This document shows, one piece after another, positions 1 through 4,846 of a DNA stretch of 6,825 bases (its first letter is position 1; every line of letters begins with the position of its first letter). This stretch comes from Bacteroidota bacterium (lineage in GTDB: Bacteria > Bacteroidota > Bacteroidia > UKL13-3): NCBI GenBank assembly GCA_004293295.1, contig RDYC01000287.1:1-6825 (forward strand). Reading direction: 5' to 3'. A program made the position numbers and the translations under genes. A model generated the notes under the pieces. It had not been told where the DNA came from, ran no database searches, and was given only the letters and a program-made list of their open reading frames with translations.

Positions 1-396
1 AGCGCCCCTGTGATTACCCTTGTTGAAGCTAAAAAAGAAGATATTAAGGCTGGTTTCGGGCAGTGTGCAGCCGAGATGTTAGCCGCTCAATTATTTAATG
101 AGGAAGAGGGAAATCAGATTCCGATTATTTATGGATCTGTGACATCGGGTACTGTATGGAGATTTTTGAAGTTAGAGGGACAGATTGTGTCTATTGATGC
201 GATCGAATATTACCTGAGAGATATTGGAAAAATTTTGGGGATTTTATTAAGTGATACAGCTTTCGAGAATAACCTAAACCAAAGTATGCACAACATTAAG
301 AGCGGTACAAATAATTTTAACCAAGAGACAGAAGCGTTGAAAAGTACTTGGCTGTTTAAAAGGTATTTTAAACAGCACAAAACCACCACGCGCTAA
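1..396 (+). CDS. C-terminal part of a PD-(D/E)XK nuclease-like protein (5' end outside window)
   Basis: The reading frame is open from base 1, so this is the last 131 residues of a longer protein. It is not a complete gene, although a GTG at base 10 could be mistaken for a start. A strand with E9-A10-K11 is followed by a helix containing GQCAAEMLAAQ (20-30) and then by strands IPIIYGSVTSG and VWRFLKLEG (40-60). This order (E-x-K core, Q-containing helix, 'IYG..T.G..W.FLKL' strand) matches a family of uncharacterised restriction-endonuclease-fold proteins common in cyanobacteria and Bacteroidota. The upstream active-site Asp expected for this fold lies outside the window. The last 45 or so residues are polar and look unlike the core. 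The fold is inferred from motif recall, and the substrate is unknown. It is separated from the next gene by 136 bases and is probably not part of the following group. Confidence 0.7.
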   Translation, partial: SAPVITLVEAKKEDIKAGFGQCAAEMLAAQLFNEEEGNQIPIIYGSVTSGTVWRFLKLEGQIVSIDAIEYYLRDIGKILGILLSDTAFENNLNQSMHNIKSGTNNFNQETEALKSTWLFKRYFKQHKTTTR

Positions 397-451
397 ACAT
401 AAAATGCCCCGGAATCACAACACGTTTTTAATGTATCTATCCTGATAAATC

Positions 452-475
452 ATGTAACTTATTCCTAAAGTTATG
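452..475. repeat. Short AT-rich inverted repeat upstream of the nitroreductase gene
   Basis: TAACTT (455-460) and AAGTTA (468-473) are perfect inverted copies around a 7-base spacer; two further G-T pairs would extend the stem in RNA. A T-run (481-485) begins eight bases after the right arm. It could be a weak terminator for the upstream gene or an operator for the downstream one. The stem is AT-rich and short, so chance is a real possibility. Confidence 0.3.
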
Positions 476-532
476 CAACATTTTTCTGTGAAGAAAAGTG
501 ATTTTTGATGTGTTATTTAAATAGCAATACCC

Positions 533-1162
533 ATGACAATTATTAATGCGCTAAACTGGCGATATGCCACCAAAAGAATGAACGGGAAGAAAATTCCAAA
601 GGCAAAATTGGATAGCATATTGGATGCTATTTCGTTAGCACCTTCTTCGTTTGGATTACAACCATATTCCATTTTGGTAGTTGAGGATGAAGCAATACTT
701 TCAAGGATGAAAGCCATTGCCATGATGCAACCACAAATTACTGAAGCCTCTGCAGTGCTCATATTTGCTGCTTGGGATAAGTTAACATTAGAAAGGATAG
801 ATGCTTACATACAGTTAGTAGCCAAAGAAAGAAATGTTACCTTAGATAGTTTAAAGCAAATGAAGGGGTACATCGAAAATCAGTTGAAGAATAGCGATAG
901 CGACAACCTGACATGGAGTGCAAAACAAGCATACATTGCTTTGGGTGTTGGCCTAGTAGCTGCTGCACTGGAGGAAGTTGACAGCACGCCAATGGAGGGA
1001 TTTGATCATACCAAACTAGACGAATTATTAAACCTAAGGTCAAGGGGTTTATGTAGTTCGGTATTGCTGGCCTTAGGTTACAGAGATGACTTTAATGATT
1101 ATTTGGTTCATTTAAAAAAGGTGAGACGATCAAAGGATAATCTTTTTTTGCATTTTCATTAA
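533..1162 (+). CDS. NfsB-like NAD(P)H-dependent nitroreductase (FMN flavoprotein)
   Basis: This 209-aa protein aligns along its whole length with the oxygen-insensitive nitroreductase/dihydropteridine reductase family (E. coli NfsB is 217 aa). The N-terminal FMN-phosphate motif is R10-Y-A-T-K14-R. It is followed by APSSFGLQPY (36-45), where S-x-x-x-QP packs against the flavin. A 'WSAKQAYIALG' helix (128-138) forms part of the dimer interface, STPMEGFD (151-158) is the P-x-EGF loop, and K196/R198 near the C-terminus match the Lys/Arg pair that binds the FMN phosphate in NfsB. These enzymes are cytosolic homodimers that use NAD(P)H to reduce nitroaromatics, quinones or other small electron acceptors in two-electron steps. 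The natural substrate cannot be read from the sequence. The ATG at 533 puts R10 at the family's usual position. It is the first gene of a tight group with a membrane peptide and nnrD, which suggests a NAD(P)H-related or stress role. Confidence 0.9.
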   Translation: MTIINALNWRYATKRMNGKKIPKAKLDSILDAISLAPSSFGLQPYSILVVEDEAILSRMKAIAMMQPQITEASAVLIFAAWDKLTLERIDAYIQLVAKERNVTLDSLKQMKGYIENQLKNSDSDNLTWSAKQAYIALGVGLVAAALEEVDSTPMEGFDHTKLDELLNLRSRGLCSSVLLALGYRDDFNDYLVHLKKVRRSKDNLFLHFH

Positions 1163-1186
1163 TAACCACAATTTAAAATCAATACG

Positions 1187-1420
1187 ATGTATCATTACAA
1201 TTATGATTTTTGGGGAATGAACCTGATATGGTGGGTTGTACTGACGAACTTGTTTATTTTTATATCGGTTACGACTTATTATCTTCTGGGGAAAAAATCC
1301 AAAAAGATACGCGAGCATACCATCTTTAGACAGGTTTCACGTCAATCCAATTCACCAAAGAAAAGCATAGACAAGAGCATAAAATTAGTTAAAGGCGGCA
1401 CAAGAGATGGTCAACATTAA
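1187..1420 (+). CDS. Small single-span membrane protein (77 aa)
   Basis: A short tyrosine/tryptophan-rich N-terminus (MYHYNYDFWGMNLIWW) leads into one hydrophobic segment at about residues 12-34. A strongly basic stretch follows (GKKSKKIREH) and then a polar tail. By the positive-inside rule the basic tail should be cytoplasmic and the N-terminus outside the membrane. The 'YDFWGM..IWW' opening resembles small Bacteroidota proteins that often end in a SHOCT-type domain, but no such domain is visible here (recall only). The gene starts 24 bases after the nitroreductase stop, and its last 14 bases overlap the start of nnrD, so the three are probably co-transcribed and the overlap may couple translation. 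The start at 1187 keeps the whole Tyr/Trp motif; an in-frame ATG at 1217 would remove it. Function unknown. Confidence 0.7.
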   Translation: MYHYNYDFWGMNLIWWVVLTNLFIFISVTTYYLLGKKSKKIREHTIFRQVSRQSNSPKKSIDKSIKLVKGGTRDGQH

Positions 1421-2231
1421 AAGAAGTGATATTAAATCTCTTATAAAGAGAAGAAAGATTATTTCTGATAAAAGCGATTATGGCCATGCGCTGCTGGTAG
1501 CGGGCAAAATGGGGTATATGGGGGCAGCAGTAATAGCAGCAAAATCCGCACTAAGGTCGGGTGTGGGTTTATTAACGGTTAATGTACCAACAGAAGAACG
1601 TTATATCCTTCAATGTGCTATTCCGGAAGCAATGCTAATGATGAGAGAAGAAACACCCTTTCCTCCTGAAAAATTTTCAGCCGTTGGAATGGGTCCTGGT
1701 TTGGGCACAGATCATGCTGCGAAAGAATTGCTGGCGAATGTGATGCTGTATGGTAAAAAGCCACTCCTGTTAGATGCAGATGCCTTGAATATTTTATCAA
1801 CAGATAAACAATTATTAAATAACATTCCCAATAGTACCATTATCACGCCACATGCAAAAGAGTTTGACCGGCTTTTTGGAGAACACGGGAATACCAATGC
1901 CAGAATAAGCACGGCCATTGAAAAGGCTAAAGCATATAGGATTATCATTGTTTTAAAAGGGTGTCAAACAGCCATTGTATCGGACGAAAAACAATATTAC
2001 AATACAACAGGAAATGCCGGTTTGGCCAAGGGCGGTTCTGGTGATGCGTTAACCGGTATCATCACCTCCTTTTTGGCACAAGGATATTCTCCTATTGATG
2101 CAGCAATAGTCGGAGTTTATATTCATGGGTTAGCAGCAGATATAACCTTAAAACAACAATCTATGGCAACCATGATGATTACCGATGTGATTAAAAATTT
2201 TGGAAAAGCGTTTAAAAGTGTCCATGCATAA
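1407..2231 (+). CDS. nnrD: ADP/ATP-dependent (S)-NAD(P)H-hydrate dehydratase, stand-alone form
   Basis: The product repairs NADHX and NADPHX, hydrated forms of NADH and NADPH that arise spontaneously or enzymatically, by nucleotide-dependent dehydration in the cytosol. The 274-aa protein has the ribokinase-like fold. Visible are DYGHALLVAGKMGYMGAA (24-41), the SGVGLLTV strand (51-58), GMGPGLG (94-100), LLLDADALNIL (120-130), TPHAKEF with H149 (147-153), VLKG (182-185) and NAGLAKGGSGDALTG (203-217). In the last motif D213 is the expected catalytic Asp and the GSGD glycines form the anion hole. Most bacterial enzymes of this family are fused to an N-terminal NADHX epimerase (NnrE) in a protein of about 500 aa; here only the dehydratase half is present. 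The ATG at 1407 leaves a normal lead of about 25 residues before the first motif, so the 14-base overlap with the upstream gene appears genuine. The nearby nitroreductase fits a NAD(P)H theme. Confidence 0.93.
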   Translation: MVNIKRSDIKSLIKRRKIISDKSDYGHALLVAGKMGYMGAAVIAAKSALRSGVGLLTVNVPTEERYILQCAIPEAMLMMREETPFPPEKFSAVGMGPGLGTDHAAKELLANVMLYGKKPLLLDADALNILSTDKQLLNNIPNSTIITPHAKEFDRLFGEHGNTNARISTAIEKAKAYRIIIVLKGCQTAIVSDEKQYYNTTGNAGLAKGGSGDALTGIITSFLAQGYSPIDAAIVGVYIHGLAADITLKQQSMATMMITDVIKNFGKAFKSVHA

Positions 2232-2270
2232 GTTACTGCCGCATAAACTAATCTATAATATATAAACAAC

Positions 2271-2942
2271 ATGTGTTTTTCCGCGAGTGCAAGTTTCGGT
2301 GCAAGTATTGTGCTTACAGTTATTGGTGTAGCAAGCATTAAAAAGGCGCAACACCCAACACAGCTATTATTTGCAGGTATACCTTTAATTTTTGCAATAC
2401 AGCAATTATCAGAAGGCATGTTATGGCTTAATCTTCCGAATCCTGATAACCTGATTGTTTCTAAAGTATATACTTACATTTTTTTGGGCTTTGCACAAAT
2501 TGTTTGGCCCATTTGGGTACCTATTGCTGTTTTGTTAACAGAGAAACAGTCCGCAAGAAAACCCATACAAAGGTTATTGGTCGGTTCTGGAGTAGCGGTT
2601 GGTTTATATTTGGCTTATTGTTTAATGATTTTTCATGTTGAAGCAAAAATTGTCGGCCATCATATTGCCTATATACAAAACTATCCCTCCTCATTAAGAA
2701 TTACAGTCATTATTTTGTACGCTTCAGCAACAATACTACCGTTGTTTTTTTCGCACATTAAACACATGTGGATGTTAGGAGCCACCATTTTAATTTCTTA
2801 TTACATTACTACCATTTTTTACCACCAATACGTGCTATCTGTTTGGTGTTTTTTCTCTTCCCTAATTAGTCTATTCATTTATGCAATTATGGTTGGAATA
2901 TTAAAATCAACTCGCAAAGAAGCAATTATTTATTATCCGTAA
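2271..2942 (+). CDS. Seven-helix membrane protein, DUF6629 type
   Basis: The 223-aa protein starts with MCFSASASF and continues with 'G...IGVASIKKAQHP..LLFAGIPLIFAIQQLSEGMLWL'. This pattern matches the uncharacterised DUF6629 family, identified here by recall. Hydrophobic segments lie at about 8-23, 31-54, 62-88, 100-122, 141-160, 165-184 and 188-211, giving a predicted seven-span inner-membrane protein. Conserved-looking features are the N-terminal Cys2, the QQLSEG motif at 44-49 in helix 2 (a charged Glu inside the membrane), and WCFFSSLISLFIY at 192-204 in the last helix. H120-130 has several histidines in the loop after helix 4 (H122, H130, H131). No biochemical role is known. The gene follows nnrD after 39 bases with no obvious promoter, so it is probably the last member of the first transcription unit. 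The start is fixed by the conserved MCFSA opening. Confidence 0.82.
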   Translation: MCFSASASFGASIVLTVIGVASIKKAQHPTQLLFAGIPLIFAIQQLSEGMLWLNLPNPDNLIVSKVYTYIFLGFAQIVWPIWVPIAVLLTEKQSARKPIQRLLVGSGVAVGLYLAYCLMIFHVEAKIVGHHIAYIQNYPSSLRITVIILYASATILPLFFSHIKHMWMLGATILISYYITTIFYHQYVLSVWCFFSSLISLFIYAIMVGILKSTRKEAIIYYP

Positions 2943-3019
2943 TCATTGCCAATTCGAGTATGCAGAGGTAACATCCTTGCCTTCACCTAACAAGTCTGCA
3001 CCGATTGCAGGCAAATGAT
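2942..3019 (+). other. Potential long interrupted hairpin after the DUF6629 gene
   Basis: Three nested pairings can be drawn by eye. Bases 2942-2950 (ATCATTGCC) pair with 3010-3019 (GGCAAATGAT, one bulged A). Bases 2951-2956 (AATTCG, one bulge) pair with 3002-3006 (CGATT). Bases 2961-2966 (TGCAGA) pair with 2995-3000 (TCTGCA). A competing small stem, CTGCA(2996-3000)/TGCAG(3006-3010), excludes part of this. The outer arm includes the last base of the upstream stop codon. No T-run follows, so it is not a standard intrinsic terminator. It could protect the 3' end of the upstream mRNA or be the remnant of a small repeat. AT-rich intergenic RNA often folds to this degree by chance. Confidence 0.33.
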
Positions 3020-3035
3020 ATAACTATTCAGACGA

Positions 3036-3074
3036 ATTGTATAACACACCACAAGAGATAGTGTTGCACCTTTG
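3036..3074 (+). promoter_or_regulatory. Candidate Bacteroidota housekeeping promoter for the lipoprotein gene
   Basis: Bacteroidota primary-sigma promoters have TTTG near -33 and TAnnTTTG near -7, spaced 19-21 bases. Here ATTG (3036-3039) lies 19 bases before TAGTGTTG (3059-3066), with one mismatch in each element. An overlapping CACCTTTG (3067-3074) also matches all but one position of the -7 element but lacks a well-placed -33 box. Either would start transcription at about 3071-3082, just upstream of or inside the inverted repeat at 3078-3101. It sits in the largest gap of the window, the most sensible place for a new promoter. Confidence 0.42.
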
Positions 3075-3077
3075 TCC

Positions 3078-3101
3078 TGTTGTGAAAATTTATTCACAAC
3101 A
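3078..3101. promoter_or_regulatory. Perfect 9-bp inverted repeat in the leader of the lipoprotein gene
   Basis: TGTTGTGAA (3078-3086) and TTCACAACA (3093-3101) are exact inverted copies around the 6-base spacer AATTTA. The element lies immediately downstream of the candidate -7 box and ends 13 bases before the ATG at 3115. This position fits a repressor operator at the transcription start or a hairpin at the 5' end of the mRNA. The half-sites resemble the TGTGA/TCACA of CRP sites, but the gap is 8 rather than 6 bases, so a classic CRP site is unlikely. The symmetry is certain; its role is inferred. Confidence 0.55.
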
Positions 3102-3114
3102 TAAACAACTTACA

Positions 3115-3561
3115 ATGAAAATATCAGTTATTACTACAACCACAGCATTTTTAATGGTTGGCATGTTTCTTTCAAATTGTTCAGGACCAACAGAAAAGGT
3201 GAAAAATGCCGAGGAGAAAGCGGCCAAAGCCAACGAAGAGCTAGTAAGAGAAAATGCAGCTTATCATATGGAAATGGAAGAGTATAAAAAAACCACTGCC
3301 GAGCAAATAGCCGCAAATGAAAAAAGCCTGGAAGAATTTAATACCAGAATTGCCAAACAAAAGGGAGAGGCTAAAGCGGAGTACATAAAAGAGATTGAAG
3401 AGTTAAATAGAAAAAATTCAGATATGAAAAAGAAGATTGCTGAGTTTAAGACGGATAATAAAACCAACTGGGAAACCTTCAAAATAGAATTTAGCCGCGA
3501 TATGGATGAACTGGGAACAGCATTTAAAAATTTTACAGTTAAAGATAAAGACAAAAAGTAA
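3115..3561 (+). CDS. Coiled-coil envelope lipoprotein, sll1863-type stress protein
   Basis: The 148-aa product starts with a lipoprotein signal peptide: MK, a hydrophobic run to residue 19, then L19-S20-N21-C22, so Cys22 is the likely lipidated residue. Asn at -1 is unusual but is tolerated in this phylum. The mature part is almost entirely charged helix (about 27-130, rich in Lys, Glu and Ala) and should form a coiled coil. It ends in a semi-conserved segment (118-142: NWETF, DMDELG, AFKNF) typical of the small Bacteroidota proteins that I recall being named 'sll1863 family stress response protein'. The probable location is the periplasmic face of the outer membrane. An in-frame TTG at 3037 would lengthen the protein by 26 residues, but it lies inside the promoter region and would bury the signal peptide; ATG 3115 is preferred. 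This is the first gene after the largest gap and the candidate promoter. Confidence 0.8.
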   Translation: MKISVITTTTAFLMVGMFLSNCSGPTEKVKNAEEKAAKANEELVRENAAYHMEMEEYKKTTAEQIAANEKSLEEFNTRIAKQKGEAKAEYIKEIEELNRKNSDMKKKIAEFKTDNKTNWETFKIEFSRDMDELGTAFKNFTVKDKDKK

Positions 3562-3634
3562 CATCAAAGTATAACAAAGGTTGGAGTCTAATTAAATACT
3601 ACAGTTCATCCAATGTACTTTAAACAAGTTAATA

Positions 3635-4270
3635 ATGAAACACATCATATATACGCTTAGTATAACAATCATGTTAAGCCTGTCTGCTTATAAAGTCCAA
3701 AGTCAAGATAGGCGTGAGAATATAGAATTTGGAGCTAAAGCCGGCATCAATTTGGCAAATGTTTGGGATTCAAAAGGGGAGAAATTTGTAGCAGACTCAA
3801 AAGTGGGTTTTGCAGGTGGATTATTTCTTGGCATACCAATAGGAAAATTTATAGGTGTGCAACCGGAGTTGCTTATTTCTCAAAAAGGATTTAAGGGTTC
3901 CGGTTTTATATTCGGATTTCCTTACTCAACCACCCGCACAACAACATTTATAGATGTACCACTGCAGGTTCAGTTTAAACCAATAGAGATAGTAACAATA
4001 GTTGCAGGGCCGCAATTTTCTTACCTGATAACGCAAAAGGATGAGTATACATTTGGAACAAACGAAACGCAACAAAAACAAGAGTTTGATAACGAAGATG
4101 TTCGCAATAATATCTTAGGGTTTGTAGTTGGAGCAGACTTCATTTATGGCAATTTTCTGCTGTCAGGAAGATTCAGTTGGGATGTTCAGGCTAATCATAA
4201 AAATGAAACATCTTCAACCCCAAGATATAAGAACCAATTGGTACAACTTACGGTTGGGTTTAAGTTATAA
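3635..4270 (+). CDS. PorT-family outer-membrane beta-barrel protein
   Basis: The 211-aa protein has a Sec signal peptide (MKH, then a hydrophobic run at 4-19, probable cleavage after VQS at 21-23). The mature region is a series of alternating amphipathic strands. Family-typical elements are FGAKAGINLAN (32-42), a GGLFLGIPI strand (61-69), QPELLISQKG (76-85), FIDVPLQVQFKP (105-116), AGPQFSYLI (124-132), GADFIYGNFLLSGRFSWD (166-183) and a last strand ending in VGFKL. These are the signatures of the 'outer membrane protein beta-barrel' group that includes PorT, probably an eight-strand barrel of the OmpX/OmpA size class. Similar proteins are abundant in Bacteroidota and mostly of unknown role; general sequence similarity does not imply the secretion function of PorT itself. 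It lies 73 bases after the lipoprotein gene. Confidence 0.85.
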   Translation: MKHIIYTLSITIMLSLSAYKVQSQDRRENIEFGAKAGINLANVWDSKGEKFVADSKVGFAGGLFLGIPIGKFIGVQPELLISQKGFKGSGFIFGFPYSTTRTTTFIDVPLQVQFKPIEIVTIVAGPQFSYLITQKDEYTFGTNETQQKQEFDNEDVRNNILGFVVGADFIYGNFLLSGRFSWDVQANHKNETSSTPRYKNQLVQLTVGFKL

Positions 4271-4331
4271 ACCGAACAACATCGGGATACTTTAGGTCAA
4301 GTACTTTAATTATACATTAAAAAACGAATCA

Positions 4332-4676
4332 ATGGATATCAAAAAGCAACTAGAGAAAGCCAAGGCACATATTATTATAGAAATAATTGAATATGTACCC
4401 AATGCAGTGGTGAGCAGAACTATCATAAAAAAAACCACTGGCAATATCACGGCCACATCCATGGCTACCGGTGAAGAGTTAAGCGAAAAAACAACACCAT
4501 TTGATACCTATATTCAAATTATTGATGGCAATGCCGAAGTAAAAATTGATGATAAAAGTATACTCCTAAAATTAGGTCAAGGGATCATCATCCCTGCACA
4601 CGCCAAACATAGTTTTACGGCCAACGAGCAGTTTAAGATGATTACCACAGTAATAAAAAGCGGTTACGAGGAATAA
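4332..4676 (+). CDS. Small cupin-domain protein lacking the usual metal ligands of motif 1
   Basis: The 114-aa single-domain protein has a helical N-terminus (1-20) and a cupin barrel. Motif 1 reads GEELSEKTTPFDTYIQIIDG (47-66). In related small cupins the same place reads roughly 'G..LSEH.AP.DA..Q.L.G', so K53 sits where a metal-binding His is expected. Motif 2, GQGIIIPAHAKHSF (82-95), keeps P88 and H93. With motif 1 lacking histidines, a standard mononuclear metal site is unlikely; the protein may bind a small ligand or act structurally. The first 30 residues (EYVPNAVVSRTIIKKTTGNIT) match the lead-in of these small Bacteroidota cupins. It lies 61 bases after the PorT-like gene and 32 bases before a lysine-rich small gene, all in one direction. 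Confidence 0.82.
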   Translation: MDIKKQLEKAKAHIIIEIIEYVPNAVVSRTIIKKTTGNITATSMATGEELSEKTTPFDTYIQIIDGNAEVKIDDKSILLKLGQGIIIPAHAKHSFTANEQFKMITTVIKSGYEE

Positions 4677-4708
4677 ACTAAAAAGTAGTTACATTAAAAA
4701 TAATACCA

Positions 4709-4834
4709 ATGGCAAAGCAGAAAGAAGGTAAGAAAAAATCGGATAAAACAGCCCCGACAAAAACAGCAAAGGAAAAGAAGGCCGTAAAAGCATTAAAGAA
4801 GCAGGAAAAGGAAAATACCGGAAAGCTGACGTGA
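4709..4834 (+). CDS. Very lysine-rich 41-aa protein
   Basis: An ATG at 4709 opens a 41-codon frame ending at TGA 4832-4834: it starts MAKQKEGKKKSDKTAPTKTA and ends EKENTGKLT. Fifteen of 41 residues are lysine, and there is no aromatic residue or cysteine. The low-complexity Lys/Ala/Glu/Thr pattern resembles small basic Bacteroidota proteins with 'KEKKAAK' blocks (recall, not a search). It may bind nucleic acid or be disordered; nothing proves a function. Support for expression: it fills the space between the cupin and GH130 genes, ends 12 bases before the next start, and its leader (TACATTAAAAA, then an A-rich stretch, then ATGG) closely copies that of the cupin gene. It is short enough to be skipped by automated calling. 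Confidence 0.6.
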   Translation: MAKQKEGKKKSDKTAPTKTAKEKKAVKALKKQEKENTGKLT

Positions 4835-4846
4835 TAATACTAAATA

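Noticed and set aside
10..12. GTG as the true start of the first gene
   Set aside because: The frame is open to base 1 and the recognisable nuclease-like core is already under way, so the start must lie upstream of the window.
404..445. 13-codon frame in the gap after the first gene
   Set aside because: It is too short and has no composition bias, leader or partner to support it.
397..532. Rho-independent terminator after the first gene
   Set aside because: The only stem (455-473) is AT-rich and its T-run begins several bases later; not strong enough to call.
612..630. Inverted repeat ATAGCAT-N5-ATGCTAT inside the nitroreductase gene
   Set aside because: It lies in a well-conserved coding region (DSILDAIS) and is explained by codon choice; there is no sign of a regulatory role.
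2123..2419. 98-codon minus-strand frame across the nnrD end and DUF6629 start
   Set aside because: It is antisense to two well-supported genes, including conserved motifs, and resembles no known protein.
3081..3098. CRP/FNR-type binding site
   Set aside because: The TGTGA and TCACA halves are separated by 8 bases instead of 6, so the geometry is wrong for a classic CRP dimer.
3037..3114. Upstream TTG start that would lengthen the lipoprotein by 26 residues
   Set aside because: It would bury a clear signal peptide and lipobox inside the protein, and it overlaps the candidate promoter and inverted repeat; ATG 3115 is far better.
3264..3554. 96-codon minus-strand frame opposite the lipoprotein gene
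   Set aside because: Its Ser/Leu/Phe-rich product is the usual antisense image of a Lys/Glu-rich coiled coil; no start context or family resemblance.
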